Shown: positions 1-7,988, numbered from the stretch's first letter. The stretch: 64,000 nucleotides of DNA from Muribaculaceae bacterium (GCA_009775225.1 VSPE01000001.1:1-64000); one strand, 5' to 3'. Notes: generated by a model not told the origin, from the sequence alone. Program-made: numbers and translations.

Positions 1-41
1 TTACCATTACTTTTCAGATACTCCGTTAAATGTTTATTCAT
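1..41 (-). CDS. possible start of a gene running off the left edge
   Basis: An ATG at 41 on the minus strand opens a frame that reads MNKHLTEYLKSNG before the window ends. Only 13 codons are visible, so the product cannot be named. A 7-base inverted repeat lies directly upstream at 44-63, which is where an operator or leader hairpin would be. The frame could equally be chance. Confidence 0.2.
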   Translation of the reverse strand, partial: MNKHLTEYLKSNG

Positions 42-43
42 CA

Positions 44-63
44 AACGGTTAGACGAAACCGTT
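44..63. promoter_or_regulatory. inverted repeat next to a putative start codon
   Basis: AACGGTT, six bases, then AACCGTT: a perfect 7-base inverted repeat three bases upstream of the ATG at 41 (minus). It could be an operator or a small 5' UTR hairpin. No function is known. Confidence 0.3.
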
Positions 64-111
64 CAGAATTTAAAATAATAATAAGCTTGCCATTACTTAT
101 AAGTTGATAGA

Positions 112-151
112 CCTAAAATAAGCAAGGCCCCGCTTTCGCAGCGACGCCTTG
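112..151 (-). terminator. terminator after the small lipoprotein gene
   Basis: On the minus strand CAAGGC and GCCTTG pair around a GC-rich loop and are followed by CTTATTTTAG. It lies about 40 bases past the stop of the lipoprotein gene. Confidence 0.5.
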
Positions 152-187
152 CCGCATTGGGTAAATAAAAGAAGTATTGCTATCTGA

Positions 188-625
188 TTATTCCACAACC
201 ACGACAGCTTCCTCACCTTCGGCGCGTGCAGGAGCCTTTATGATTGTGCCGTTGGGGTCGATGTAGAATGTTCGGGTGGCAATTACTTTGTTTCCTTCGG
301 TGCGTGTGAGTTTTGCGCAGAGTGTGATTTTGGCTTTGCCTGTGCCGAACTGGTAGCGCATCTGCTGGCAGAAATCTTCAAAATCTTCTTTAGCTTCGGC
401 TTCTGTGTAGCCCTCGAATAAGTATTCGCTCGCAGAGGTCAGGTTGGCGACGAGTCTCTGAGCTTCGGCGGTGGTGTAGTCGCCTTTGTCTACCACGTCC
501 CATACGATGGAGAAGTCATAGAGAGTCTTGTTGTCGGGCTCATCATCGTCGGAGCAGGCTGTGAATGAAATGCTCATGCCTACCAGCATAAGGAGCATTG
601 CCATAAATTTGGCTGTCTGTTTCAT
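188..625 (-). CDS. small lipoprotein of unknown function
   Basis: 145 residues. The N-terminus is a lipoprotein signal: MKQTAKF, a hydrophobic stretch (residues 8-22), then FTAC with the lipidated Cys at about 24. The following Ser-Asp-Asp-Asp-Glu run resembles the surface export signal seen after the Cys in Bacteroidetes lipoproteins, so the protein is probably displayed on the outer membrane. The rest (from about residue 30) is soluble and mixed alpha/beta in character, with many Ala and Glu. No family is recognised. It may share a transcript with the weak open frame upstream (701-955), because the only clear promoter on this strand is at 1057-1087. Confidence 0.75.
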   Translation of the reverse strand: MKQTAKFMAMLLMLVGMSISFTACSDDDEPDNKTLYDFSIVWDVVDKGDYTTAEAQRLVANLTSASEYLFEGYTEAEAKEDFEDFCQQMRYQFGTGKAKITLCAKLTRTEGNKVIATRTFYIDPNGTIIKAPARAEGEEAVVVVE

Positions 626-700
626 AATAATGGTGTGGTGGAGTGTAAGAATTGCGATGCCTTACCGAAGTCACTCCTTTAATTCGGGACGGCTTGCCTC

Positions 701-955
701 CTACTCCCCAGAGTGCGTGATAATGATAGTAAAATAAAAGACGTGGGAGTCTGTACCGTCGGCCCGTTCTAACGAATTGGGGGCTCTGGCATTGCCCTTC
801 CCGGTAAGAACGAGCAACGCATCAGAGGCCCACGCCGATATGAAACACCCGATACGGACCATGCTTTTCTGCAAGGTCGTCGGGGTATAATCATACCACT
901 GGGCATCTACCGTTGCATTGTCTTTGACCGGGATAAGAAACTGCCAGATTTCCAA
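701..955 (-). CDS. uncertain open frame, about 84 residues
   Basis: A frame beginning at a TTG (955) or further upstream and ending at 701. It reads MEIWQFLIPVKDNATVDAQW and has a hydrophobic middle. I recognise no family. In its favour, a good minus-strand promoter lies about 100 bases upstream and the frame carries no stop for over 80 codons in a region otherwise empty of genes. Against it are the poor start, no signal peptide and unremarkable codon use. It could be a gene fragment or a structured leader for the lipoprotein gene that follows. Confidence 0.25.
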   Translation of the reverse strand: MEIWQFLIPVKDNATVDAQWYDYTPTTLQKSMVRIGCFISAWASDALLVLTGKGNARAPNSLERADGTDSHVFYFTIIITHSGE

Positions 956-1056
956 TTCGTCAAAACAAAGCGTTGAGTAAACGCCTTTCCAAAAATATTA
1001 TCCCACTCCGCCCCCCGCAACTTGTCTGTGCGGGTCTTTCGGCGTGGAATGTGCTG

Positions 1057-1087
1057 CAAAATTAATGTTTAAATCTCATTCTGCAAA
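1057..1087 (-). promoter_or_regulatory. Bacteroidetes-type promoter, minus strand
   Basis: Read on the minus strand: TTTG (1087-1084), 19 bases, TAATTTTG (1064-1057). This matches the Bacteroidetes -33/-7 consensus. Transcription would start near 1050 and run into the 701-955 frame and then the lipoprotein gene at 188-625. Confidence 0.55.
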
Positions 1088-1119
1088 ATATTAGGATAAA
1101 ATCGCACTCATGTAATCAC

Positions 1120-1229
1120 TAATTGTTGCCTCAATGCTGCTCTGTGGGTTGTTGAGACATCGTACCTCAGGCGCAAAGTGCGCTATTGGGGATTACACGC
1201 CGGCTGCTGTTGTGTGCGGCGTTTTTTTG
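1120..1229 (+). ncRNA. candidate structured RNA ending in a terminator
   Basis: A plus-strand stretch with no good frame. CCTCAAT (1129-1135) can pair with ATTGGGG (1185-1191) around an inner GCGC-AAAGT-GCGC hairpin (1171-1183). It ends in ACGCCG...CGGCGT (1197-1222) followed by seven Ts, a good intrinsic terminator with no plus-strand gene in front of it. No clear -33/-7 promoter precedes it and I do not recognise the RNA class. Confidence 0.3.
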
Positions 1230-1237
1230 ACGGGCAG

Positions 1238-1275
1238 TATAAAACGGAGCGACGGCAGGAATGTCGTCGCTCCGT
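1238..1275 (-). terminator. terminator after mfd
   Basis: A perfect 11-base stem: ACGGAGCGACG (1244-1254) with CGTCGCTCCGT (1265-1275). On the minus strand it is followed by TTTTATA, 28 bases past the mfd stop. Confidence 0.8.
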
Positions 1276-1302
1276 TCGTTTGTCGAGGCAGGGTATGGGC
1301 TG

Positions 1303-4300
1303 TCAGAGAGTATCCAGTTCCAATACCTCTCGCAATATGGCCAGCGCGGAGGCCACTGTGGCTACATGGTCTACGGCGAAGGAGCGGCGTCCGTTGCGTT
1401 CGCGTATGTGCACGCGTTGGGCGTTGTGTTGCAGGTAGTTGAGCAGGCGCCCGAACATTGGCGACTGATAGTATGCTTTGTTGGTCTCGTCCACGAAGAA
1501 AAGGAACATGGTACCTTGCTTCAGCACCACCTTTTCTATGCCGAGCTTACGTGCCAGTCGGCGCAGACGCGGCACGCGAAGCAGCTCCGACGCCGCGTCG
1601 GGGATACGACCGAAACGGTCGCGCAGTCTTTCTTCGAACGCTTCGAGCTGGTCGTCGCGCTCTATGCTGTCGAGTTCCTGATACAGGGCTATGCGCTCGC
1701 TTTCCTGCGGCACGTAGCTGAAGGGGAGGAGCAGCTCGAGGTCGCTCTCTATTGTGCAGTCGGCCACATATTCGGTGTCGGTCTGTGCGTCGGCATCGTC
1801 CAGCTCGGGGAATTCTTCGGTGCGCAGCTCTGTCACGGCCTCACGCAGAATTTTTTGGTATGTCTCGTAGCCGAGGTCGGCAATGAAGCCGCTCTGCTCA
1901 GCGCCGAGGAGGTTGCCTGCGCCACGGATGTCGAGGTCTTGCATGGCTATGTGTATGCCCGAGCCGAGGTCGGAAAAGCTCTCGATGGCCTGCAGGCGCC
2001 GACGTGCGTCGGCCGACAGCGGCAGTCCGGGAGGAACCATGAGATAGCAGAACGCTTTGCGGGAGCTGCGCCCCACACGTCCGCGCAGCTGGTGCAGCTC
2101 GCTCAGTCCGAAATTCTGCGCGTTGTTTATGATTATCGTGTTTACGTTTGGCATGTCAATGCCGCTCTCTATGATAGTGGTGGCCAGCAGGATGTCGTAG
2201 TCGTGGGCGGTGAAGTCGTTGATAGACTTTTCCAGTTTCTCGGGTGGCATCTGTCCGTGGGCCACTATGGTGCGAGCGTCGGGCACGAGGCGTTTTATCA
2301 TGGTTTCAAGCTCGTATAGGCCTTCTATGCGGTGGTTTACGAAGAATACCTGGCCGCTGCGAGCCAGCTCGAAGTTGATTGCCTCGCTCACAATTTCGTC
2401 GTTGAGAGCGTCGACCGACGTGATTATGGGGTAGCGGTTCGGCGGCGGTGTGGATATGGTTGAGAGGTCGCGCGCACCCATAAGCGAGAATTGCAGTGTG
2501 CGCGGTATGGGGGTGGCGCTCATGGTGAGGGTGTCGATGTTTACCTTCATCTGGCGTAGCTTCTCCTTTACAGCCACGCCGAATTTCTGCTCTTCGTCGA
2601 TTACGAGGAGCCCGAGGTCTTTGAACTTCACCGACTTCGAGATGAGCTTGTGCGTGCCTATCACAATGTCGATTTTGCCGTCGGCCAGCTGCTCGGTGAT
2701 TGCCTTGGTGTCTTTGGCCGAGCGGGCGCGCGAAAGATAGTCGACTTTTACGGGGAAGTCTTTAAGGCGCTCGGCGAATGTGTGGTAGTGCTGGTAGGCG
2801 AGCACGGTGGTGGGTACAAGTACGGCCACCTGCTTGCCGTCGACGGCTGCCTTGAAGGCGGCGCGTATGGCCACCTCCGTCTTGCCGAATCCCACGTCGC
2901 CGCACACAAGGCGGTCCATTGGCCGCTCTTTCTCCATGTCGGCTTTCACGGCCTGGGTGGCGGCAAGCTGGTCGGGTGTATCCTCGTAGATAAACGAAGC
3001 CTCAAGTTCGTTTTGCAGATAAGTGTCAGGCGAGAAGGCAAATCCTTTCTCGTCGCGGCGCGCGGCATAGAGCTTGATAAGGTCGCGGGCAATGTCTTTG
3101 AGCTTGCTTTTGGTGCGCTCTTTCACCTTCTGCCATGCTCCGGAGCCTATGCGGTTTATTTTTGGTGGTACGCCCTCCTTGCCACGGTACTTGGCGAGCT
3201 TGTGCAGGGCGTGGATAGACACGAAGAGGATGTCGTTGTTCTGATATACAAGCTTTATCACCTCCTGCATCTTGCCGTTGATGTTTGTGCGCAGCAGGCC
3301 GGCAAACTTGCCTACGCCGTGGTCTACATGCACTATGTAGTCGCCCGGCTCTATCTGGCCGAGTTCGCGCAGCGACAGTGCCAGCTTGCCCGAGCGTGCG
3401 CGGTCGCTCTTGAGTGTGTATTTGTGGAATCGGTCGAATATCTGGTGGTCGGTGAACACGCATAGGCGTGCCTTGTGGTCTACAAAGCCTTCGTGTAGGG
3501 TGCCGTCCACGGCTTCGAACTCGATTTTGTCGCCTCGGTCGGCGAAAATCTCGCGCAGGCGGCCGAACTGCTTGGGGTTGTCCGACAGGATGCACAACCT
3601 GTAGCCTTCTGACCGCAGCCGTGTGAATGACTCGCTTATCAGGTCGAAATTCTTGTGGTATATGCCTTGCGGAGAGCAGTCGAAGTCGAGTGTGGCCTGC
3701 GCCTTGCGCAGTGGAGCGGGCAGCCCGTCGTCGCCCGGTTTGGCGGCGGTGAACCCTATTCTTACAAAGGCGGCAAGCCGTGCGGCAAAGGCGTCCGGCT
3801 CTATCACCAGCTCAAGTGCCGCCGCGTCGCCGTCGTCGGTAAGCAGCGTGGAGCTTGACATGCCCGAGGCGGCTATTGTGCGGATGCGCTCGAGGGTGTA
3901 CTGCTCGTTGCGGAAGGCGAGGATGCTGTCGTCGCCGATGAAGTCGAGCAGCGATTGGAGGCGTCCCGAATGGCTCACGTTGGCAGTGATGTCTACCTTG
4001 TCGTGACGCGACTCAGATAGCTGTGTTTCCACATTGAACGAGCGGATTGAGTCGATTTCGTCGCCGAAGAAGTCGAGTCGCACCGGCAGTTCCGACGAGT
4101 AGGCGAAGATATCCATGATAGAGCCACGCACGGCATACTGTCCCGGCTCGTACACGTAGTCTACCTCCTTGAAGCCATTGTCGCGCAGCCAGCGTTCCAC
4201 TGTGCCCATGTCGGCGGCTTTGTCGCGGCTCAGCGACAGTGTGTGCTCCGCGATTACGTCGCGAGATGCCACACTCTCGGCCAAAGCCTCGGGGTAGGTC

Positions 4301-4656
4301 ACCACGAAGCTTACCGAGCCGGCCGAAATGGCGCTCAGAGTCTCGGTGCGCAATATCTGGCTTGGCGCGTCGACCTGCCCGTACTTGATGTCGCGGCGGA
4401 AGCCCGATGGAAGCATTGCCACGGCGTCCTCGCCTGCTATGCGGCAGAGGTCGAAGTAGAGATAGCCTGCATCGTCAAGGTTGTCGCCAACCACCACGGT
4501 CGGAGAGCCCTTTTTTCCGGGCGCAAGGGTGGAGAGCATCATCGCGGCCGATGAGCCGGCCAGCCCTGTCACAAGGCCACCCTTGCCGGCTACACTCTTC
4601 ACGGCGCGCCGGCGTGCCGGAGTCATTATCTGTCTGAGCAGGTCGTCGACGGTCAT
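1303..4656 (-). CDS. mfd: transcription-repair coupling factor Mfd
   Basis: 1117 residues, close to the usual 1100-1150. Mfd pushes stalled RNA polymerase off DNA lesions and recruits the UvrABC excision machinery. The order of domains is normal: a UvrB-like N-terminal module (about 30-350), the RNA-polymerase-interacting domain with the HVDHGVGKF segment (about 440-460), the translocase with Walker A GDVGFGKT (586-593) and Walker B DEEQ (687-690), helicase motifs including SATPIPRTLQFSLMG and QLRGRVGRS, and a C-terminal UvrA-binding domain. It overlaps the SUI1 gene upstream by four bases (ATGA at 4653-4656), so the two are translationally coupled. A strong terminator follows. Confidence 0.97.
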   Translation of the reverse strand: MTVDDLLRQIMTPARRRAVKSVAGKGGLVTGLAGSSAAMMLSTLAPGKKGSPTVVVGDNLDDAGYLYFDLCRIAGEDAVAMLPSGFRRDIKYGQVDAPSQILRTETLSAISAGSVSFVVTYPEALAESVASRDVIAEHTLSLSRDKAADMGTVERWLRDNGFKEVDYVYEPGQYAVRGSIMDIFAYSSELPVRLDFFGDEIDSIRSFNVETQLSESRHDKVDITANVSHSGRLQSLLDFIGDDSILAFRNEQYTLERIRTIAASGMSSSTLLTDDGDAAALELVIEPDAFAARLAAFVRIGFTAAKPGDDGLPAPLRKAQATLDFDCSPQGIYHKNFDLISESFTRLRSEGYRLCILSDNPKQFGRLREIFADRGDKIEFEAVDGTLHEGFVDHKARLCVFTDHQIFDRFHKYTLKSDRARSGKLALSLRELGQIEPGDYIVHVDHGVGKFAGLLRTNINGKMQEVIKLVYQNNDILFVSIHALHKLAKYRGKEGVPPKINRIGSGAWQKVKERTKSKLKDIARDLIKLYAARRDEKGFAFSPDTYLQNELEASFIYEDTPDQLAATQAVKADMEKERPMDRLVCGDVGFGKTEVAIRAAFKAAVDGKQVAVLVPTTVLAYQHYHTFAERLKDFPVKVDYLSRARSAKDTKAITEQLADGKIDIVIGTHKLISKSVKFKDLGLLVIDEEQKFGVAVKEKLRQMKVNIDTLTMSATPIPRTLQFSLMGARDLSTISTPPPNRYPIITSVDALNDEIVSEAINFELARSGQVFFVNHRIEGLYELETMIKRLVPDARTIVAHGQMPPEKLEKSINDFTAHDYDILLATTIIESGIDMPNVNTIIINNAQNFGLSELHQLRGRVGRSSRKAFCYLMVPPGLPLSADARRRLQAIESFSDLGSGIHIAMQDLDIRGAGNLLGAEQSGFIADLGYETYQKILREAVTELRTEEFPELDDADAQTDTEYVADCTIESDLELLLPFSYVPQESERIALYQELDSIERDDQLEAFEERLRDRFGRIPDAASELLRVPRLRRLARKLGIEKVVLKQGTMFLFFVDETNKAYYQSPMFGRLLNYLQHNAQRVHIRERNGRRSFAVDHVATVASALAILREVLELDTL

Positions 4657-5000
4657 ATAATGCGCGCTTTATATCCTTTTGATACGAGGAACTCGAGAAT
4701 ATCGCGCCTGCGGTCGCCCTGCACAAGTATTTCGCCCCCGCGTGCCGAACCTCCCGTGCCGAGGCGTCGCTTCAGCTCAGAGGCAAGCTTTTCCACCTCG
4801 CTGTCGGATAAGGTGAAGCCGGTGATAATGGTGGCGCACTTGCCCGCGCGTCCTTTGCGCTCGTAAACAATGTCGAGGCGCCCGCTCTGTGCGGGTGCCT
4901 CGGCTATATCTTCTTTAGTGCTTTCTTGCTCCTGAGTGTCTTGCTCCTGCGGCATGGACTGCTTCAGGGCCGAGAGCTTGTCGAGCCAGTTATCTTGCAT
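4653..5000 (-). CDS. bacterial SUI1/eIF1-family translation factor (YciH-like)
   Basis: 115 residues starting MQDNWLDKLSALKQSMPQEQ at the ATG at 5000. Residues 1-40 are polar and probably disordered. The SUI1 fold follows (about 42-115), with the family features RKGRAGKCATIITGF, a Gly-rich loop RLGTGGSARGGEI and the C-terminal QGDRR...FLVSKGYKARI. Bacterial SUI1 proteins resemble eIF1 and are thought to act on start-codon choice on the 30S subunit, though their role in Bacteroidetes is not established. Its stop overlaps the mfd start. The frame is open upstream of 5000, but no domain extends there. Confidence 0.85.
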   Translation of the reverse strand: MQDNWLDKLSALKQSMPQEQDTQEQESTKEDIAEAPAQSGRLDIVYERKGRAGKCATIITGFTLSDSEVEKLASELKRRLGTGGSARGGEILVQGDRRRDILEFLVSKGYKARII

Positions 5001-5008
5001 AGTGTGCG

Positions 5009-5446
5009 TCAGTAGTCGTATGTTATAGTATCGGTTATAGCCGGTGCGTTCCGAGCCTCGTTGATAGCGGTCAGGATAGCCACACGCGCCTGGTCTTCCA
5101 CGGGCACCGAGTTCAGAAAGTGCAGGGTGGAGTCGGCGTTGCGGTCTATCGCCATCATGAGAGTGCGGGCTGCCTGAGCCGTGTTTGTGTCGATGTCGCC
5201 GGCGTAGTCGCCGAGCTTCATGAAGAGCAGCGACAGGCGGCACAGCTCGCTCACGGGCATGTCGGTGGAGTCGCATTTTGGTGCGAGGCTGTCGCATATA
5301 GTCTGGGCGGCGGTGTAGCGTCCGTTCTCAAAATCGTGCTCGGCCTGTGCCAGAGGCGACTGCATCACACTGTCGCCACGGCAGCCTTGCAGGAGGCATG
5401 CTGCCGTAGTGACGGTTGCTGCGAAGATGATAAAGAAACTTTTCAT
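5009..5446 (-). CDS. small lipoprotein, possibly repeat-helical
   Basis: 145 residues. It has a lipoprotein signal: MKSFFIIFAATVTTAACLLQ then GC (lipid Cys about 22). The mature part is rich in Ala and Leu, with a segment AEHDFENGRYTAAQTICDSL that looks like one TPR-type helical pair, and then further predicted helices. The likely location is the periplasmic or outer face of an envelope membrane. It lies 8 bases before the SUI1 gene and 6 bases after the single-membrane-pass gene, so all belong to the ribH-to-mfd transcript. No named family was recognised. Confidence 0.7.
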   Translation of the reverse strand: MKSFFIIFAATVTTAACLLQGCRGDSVMQSPLAQAEHDFENGRYTAAQTICDSLAPKCDSTDMPVSELCRLSLLFMKLGDYAGDIDTNTAQAARTLMMAIDRNADSTLHFLNSVPVEDQARVAILTAINEARNAPAITDTITYDY

Positions 5447-5452
5447 ATAGTG

Positions 5453-5740
5453 TTATTGGCCTGCGGTGGGCGGTGTGGCAGTCTCCGCTTCGGGTTCGGT
5501 GATTACCTCCTGCAGCGATTGTCCGTCGACATTCTGCCAGTCGGCTTCGCCGGGAGCGTCGGCATCGGCCTCTTTGAGCTGATACTGCTGCTCCACATTG
5601 TCGCCCGCGGGTGTGTCGACATGCGTGTTGCTGTCGAACCATCCTATATAATATAGGGTAGCTATAGCGATTGTCGCTACGATGAGCGCTATCACTATCC
5701 ATACCCACAGTCCTGTCGATTTTTTCTGAGTATTTGCCAT
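5453..5740 (-). CDS. single-pass membrane protein of unknown function
   Basis: 95 residues. A short basic N-terminus (MANTQKKSTG) precedes one transmembrane helix (about 11-33, LWVWIVIALIVATIAIATLY). The remaining 60 residues are acidic (many Glu, Asp, Gln) and end in a Thr/Pro tail. By the positive-inside rule the acidic tail should face the periplasm. It shares the operon with the lipoprotein downstream, and the two may act together at the envelope, which is inference from spacing only. Confidence 0.65.
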   Translation of the reverse strand: MANTQKKSTGLWVWIVIALIVATIAIATLYYIGWFDSNTHVDTPAGDNVEQQYQLKEADADAPGEADWQNVDGQSLQEVITEPEAETATPPTAGQ

Positions 5741-5798
5741 AGCTGACGCGTTTTAAAATATTGTATCAGTATTAAAACACGGCTGTCAGCAATATGGT

Positions 5799-6284
5799 TT
5801 ATAGATTTTCGACGTCTTTTGCGAAATCGAACATAAGCAGGGCTGCCTGTGCGGCTTCGGTGCCTTTGTTGCCGAGCGAACCGCCGGCTCGGTCGAGGGC
5901 GTCCTGCTCGGTGTCGACGGTGAGCACGCCGAATATGGTGGGTATGTCGCACTCGCTGTTGAGGTGTGTAATGCCCTGTGTAACGCTTTGGCATACATAG
6001 TCGAAGTGAGGTGTGCCGCCGCGGATTACACAGCCGAGCACCACGATACAGTCGTAGAAGCCGCTCTCGATAAGCTTTGATGCCGCGAAGGTAAGTTCTA
6101 CGGCTCCGGGAACCTCGAAGGTATCCACGTCGGTGTCTGCGAGGCCGGCGCGGTAGAATTCGTCGACGGCTCCTGCCATCAGAGCCTCGGTGATATGGCT
6201 GTTCCAAAGGGTACGCACAACGGCCACGCGCATGTCGCGGGCCTTAGCAAAAGGAGTGAGGGGGGCGTTATTCGATGTTGACAC
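5799..6284 (-). CDS. ribH: 6,7-dimethyl-8-ribityllumazine synthase
   Basis: 161 residues from a GTG start at 6284. RibH condenses 5-amino-6-ribitylaminouracil with 3,4-dihydroxy-2-butanone 4-phosphate in the penultimate step of riboflavin synthesis, forming capsid-like assemblies in the cytoplasm. Family features: RVAVVRTLWNSHITEALMAG, VPGAVELTFAA, VLGCVIRGGTPHFDYVC, IFGVLTVDTEQDALDRAGG and the closing NKGTEAA. The frame is open further upstream, but that part overlaps the PfkB gene antisense-free and has no homology. The GTG lies 20 bases past the PfkB stop and gives a normal family length. The next ATG (MRVAVV) would remove residues usually present. Confidence 0.93.
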   Translation of the reverse strand: MSTSNNAPLTPFAKARDMRVAVVRTLWNSHITEALMAGAVDEFYRAGLADTDVDTFEVPGAVELTFAASKLIESGFYDCIVVLGCVIRGGTPHFDYVCQSVTQGITHLNSECDIPTIFGVLTVDTEQDALDRAGGSLGNKGTEAAQAALLMFDFAKDVENL

Positions 6285-6304
6285 TTTTTTAGAGATTTTA
6301 TGGT

Positions 6305-7216
6305 TTAGAAAAGTTGCCAGTCTTCGGTGTACGAGGCCGCAGCCTTGTTGGCCGAGAGAGCTGCAGCGCCGAGTATTGCCTCTCGCAGTTCCTGTGATGG
6401 AGCCTCGAAGTCGTCGGCGCCAAGCGTACGCTCGGCTATCAGGCCTGCAATGCCGGCCACGGCGCCTGAGTTCCACATCATAGTGCGGCTTGTCGAGGCC
6501 GGGATTTCTACCGAACTCATCTCCTTGCCCGTGTAGTAGCTTATGCGACTGCATGCGGCATCCACGCTTACAAGTGAGCGGCAGTAGAAGTCGATATGAT
6601 TGTGGTAGCAGGTGTCGGTGTTGTCGATGCCGAAAATCAGCTTCAGGTCGTTGTTGCGGGCCACGACCACGTTTGCCATTTCGAGGTTTTCGAGTATGGC
6701 CGGCATCACGCGGGTTATGCGGGGTTCTTGCTGAGGCAGGAAGCCGGGCAGATATATCAGTATGGCTTTGCGCTCCATCGCATTGTTGAGGAAGCGTACC
6801 AGACGCTGCCGCATGCGGCTGTCAATCGCATAGTAGCCGCCGAAGAGCACAATGTCGCCCTCGTCGATGCGGGGCCATATTATGTCGAAGCACTCGTCGG
6901 GATATGCCTCGTAGCGGGTGAGGGTGGAGGGTGCGGAGCTCCCCTTGTCGCAGGTGAAGATGTTGACCGGCGTTCGACCCTCGGTGAAGCGGTCGAGAGA
7001 GTCGAGCTTCACGCCGCTATCTTCGAGAAAGCGGACTATGATGTCGCCGACGGCATCGGCCGAAACCTCCGAGGCCATGAGCACCTCGAAGCTGTCGCGG
7101 GCCAGTATGGCAGCGGCATTTAGCACACGGCCGCCGGGCAAAGAGCCTGCAGGCTTACCGTCGGCGCCGAGTACTATGTTTAGCGAACACTCGCCAATAC
7201 AGATTATCTTTTTCAT
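6305..7216 (-). CDS. PfkB-family sugar kinase-like protein without the catalytic Asp
   Basis: 303 residues. The N-terminus has the ribokinase-family features GECSLNIVLG and the PGGRVLNAAAILAR segment that binds sugar. The second signature normally contains GAGD, whose Asp is the catalytic base. Here the equivalent segment (about 244-255) reads TSRTMMWNSGAVAGIAG, with Val at the Asp position. The protein may therefore be an inactive, substrate-sensing relative, or use another base. It lies 2 bases after the SIS-domain isomerase gene, so both should act on related sugar phosphates. Cytoplasmic. Confidence 0.75.
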   Translation of the reverse strand: MKKIICIGECSLNIVLGADGKPAGSLPGGRVLNAAAILARDSFEVLMASEVSADAVGDIIVRFLEDSGVKLDSLDRFTEGRTPVNIFTCDKGSSAPSTLTRYEAYPDECFDIIWPRIDEGDIVLFGGYYAIDSRMRQRLVRFLNNAMERKAILIYLPGFLPQQEPRITRVMPAILENLEMANVVVARNNDLKLIFGIDNTDTCYHNHIDFYCRSLVSVDAACSRISYYTGKEMSSVEIPASTSRTMMWNSGAVAGIAGLIAERTLGADDFEAPSQELREAILGAAALSANKAAASYTEDWQLF

Positions 7217-7218
7217 TA

Positions 7219-7833
7219 TCAGATGTTTTTAGAGCGTGCAGCCTGCCCTAAATATCCTCCGTGGTGGCGCTTGGCATAGTCGGCAGCGGTGAAGCCTATC
7301 CGATGCATCACATTCACCACCAGCACATCGCCTATCACCGTCATCATGGTAGTCGATGTTGTTGGGGTAAGCCCCAGAGGGCATACCTCAGGCGCCGGGG
7401 CCGTAAGGAGTGTGATGTCGGCGGCCTCGGCCAGCGGGCTGTCGGGCGCGCCGGTTATCACAATTATAGGTATATCGGCATATAAGCCGTGCAGCAGCTC
7501 TATGAGCTGGATTATTTCTCGAGTCTTGCCGCTGTTGGAAATGAGCAGCACAATATCGTCGGGCTGAAGCACACCCAGGTCGCCGTGCTGAGCCTCGCTC
7601 GGGTGGAGGTTTACGGCGGGGGTGCCGGTAGAAGAGAATGTGGTGGCGATATTCATCGCAATCTGGCCGGCCTTACCCATGCCGGCGGTCACGAGCTTGC
7701 CTTTGCGGCGGTGCACGTGTTCCACTATGGCTTCTACGGCAGCCTCATACGAGTCGTCGACAGGTATTGCGAGGATTGCTTCGCTCTCGGCGCGCAGTAT
7801 CTTGCGCATTGATTCTTTAACGTCCATTACCAT
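7219..7833 (-). CDS. SIS-domain sugar-phosphate isomerase, KdsD/GutQ type without CBS domains
   Basis: 204 residues from the ATG at 7833 (a second ATG at 7827 is also possible). One SIS domain covers most of the protein: GKLVTAGMGKAGQIAMNIAT, the Ser-rich phosphate loop LLISNSGKTREIIQLIELLH, and PLGLTPTTSTTMMTVIGDVL. KdsD-type enzymes interconvert ribulose 5-phosphate and arabinose 5-phosphate for Kdo synthesis. The usual C-terminal CBS pair is missing, as in some Bacteroidetes homologues. A GTG further upstream at 7857 is excluded because it overlaps the -7 box. Confidence 0.85.
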   Translation of the reverse strand: MVMDVKESMRKILRAESEAILAIPVDDSYEAAVEAIVEHVHRRKGKLVTAGMGKAGQIAMNIATTFSSTGTPAVNLHPSEAQHGDLGVLQPDDIVLLISNSGKTREIIQLIELLHGLYADIPIIVITGAPDSPLAEAADITLLTAPAPEVCPLGLTPTTSTTMMTVIGDVLVVNVMHRIGFTAADYAKRHHGGYLGQAARSKNI

Positions 7834-7856
7834 TCGATGGTTTTCTAAAAACACCA

Positions 7857-7864
7857 CAAAAGTA
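7857..7864 (-). promoter_or_regulatory. -7 element for the isomerase-PfkB-ribH operon
   Basis: TACTTTTG on the minus strand, an exact TAnnTTTG. No good TTG lies 19-21 bases upstream, so the -33 box is weak. The start would be near 7850, giving a leader of roughly 18 bases. Confidence 0.45.
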
Positions 7865-7934
7865 ATGAAAATTATTCAGACGCCATAGCCGATGGAGCAC
7901 AATTCGTATTATAAAGATAATCGCAAATGTACAG

Positions 7935-7988
7935 CGTCCTCCCGTCCGGGCCTGTCGATTTAGAGACAGGTCCGCAGACGGGAGGACG
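7935..7988 (-). terminator. large hairpin terminator after the DUF362 gene
   Basis: CGTCCTCCCGTC (7935-7946) pairs perfectly with GACGGGAGGACG (7977-7988), and an inner stem CCTGTC/GACAGG (7951-7956, 7965-7970) continues it. It lies 22 bases past the DUF362 stop and separates it from the next minus operon. There is no long T-run, so it may work as an mRNA-stabilising hairpin as well. Confidence 0.7.

Noticed and set aside
1261..2319. A 352-codon open frame antisense to mfd
   Set aside because: mfd is complete and conserved here; the antisense frame has no family features.
5741..5798. Imperfect palindrome GCTGAC...GTCAGC between ribH and the membrane-protein gene as another repeat element
   Set aside because: The arms match only partly, the ends do not resemble the 44-46 kb family, and the stretch is short. 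It may be a weak terminator.
6285..6554. A longer ribH beginning at 6554
   Set aside because: The extra 90 residues overlap the PfkB gene in another frame on the same strand and are not part of the lumazine synthase fold. The GTG at 6284 gives the normal length.
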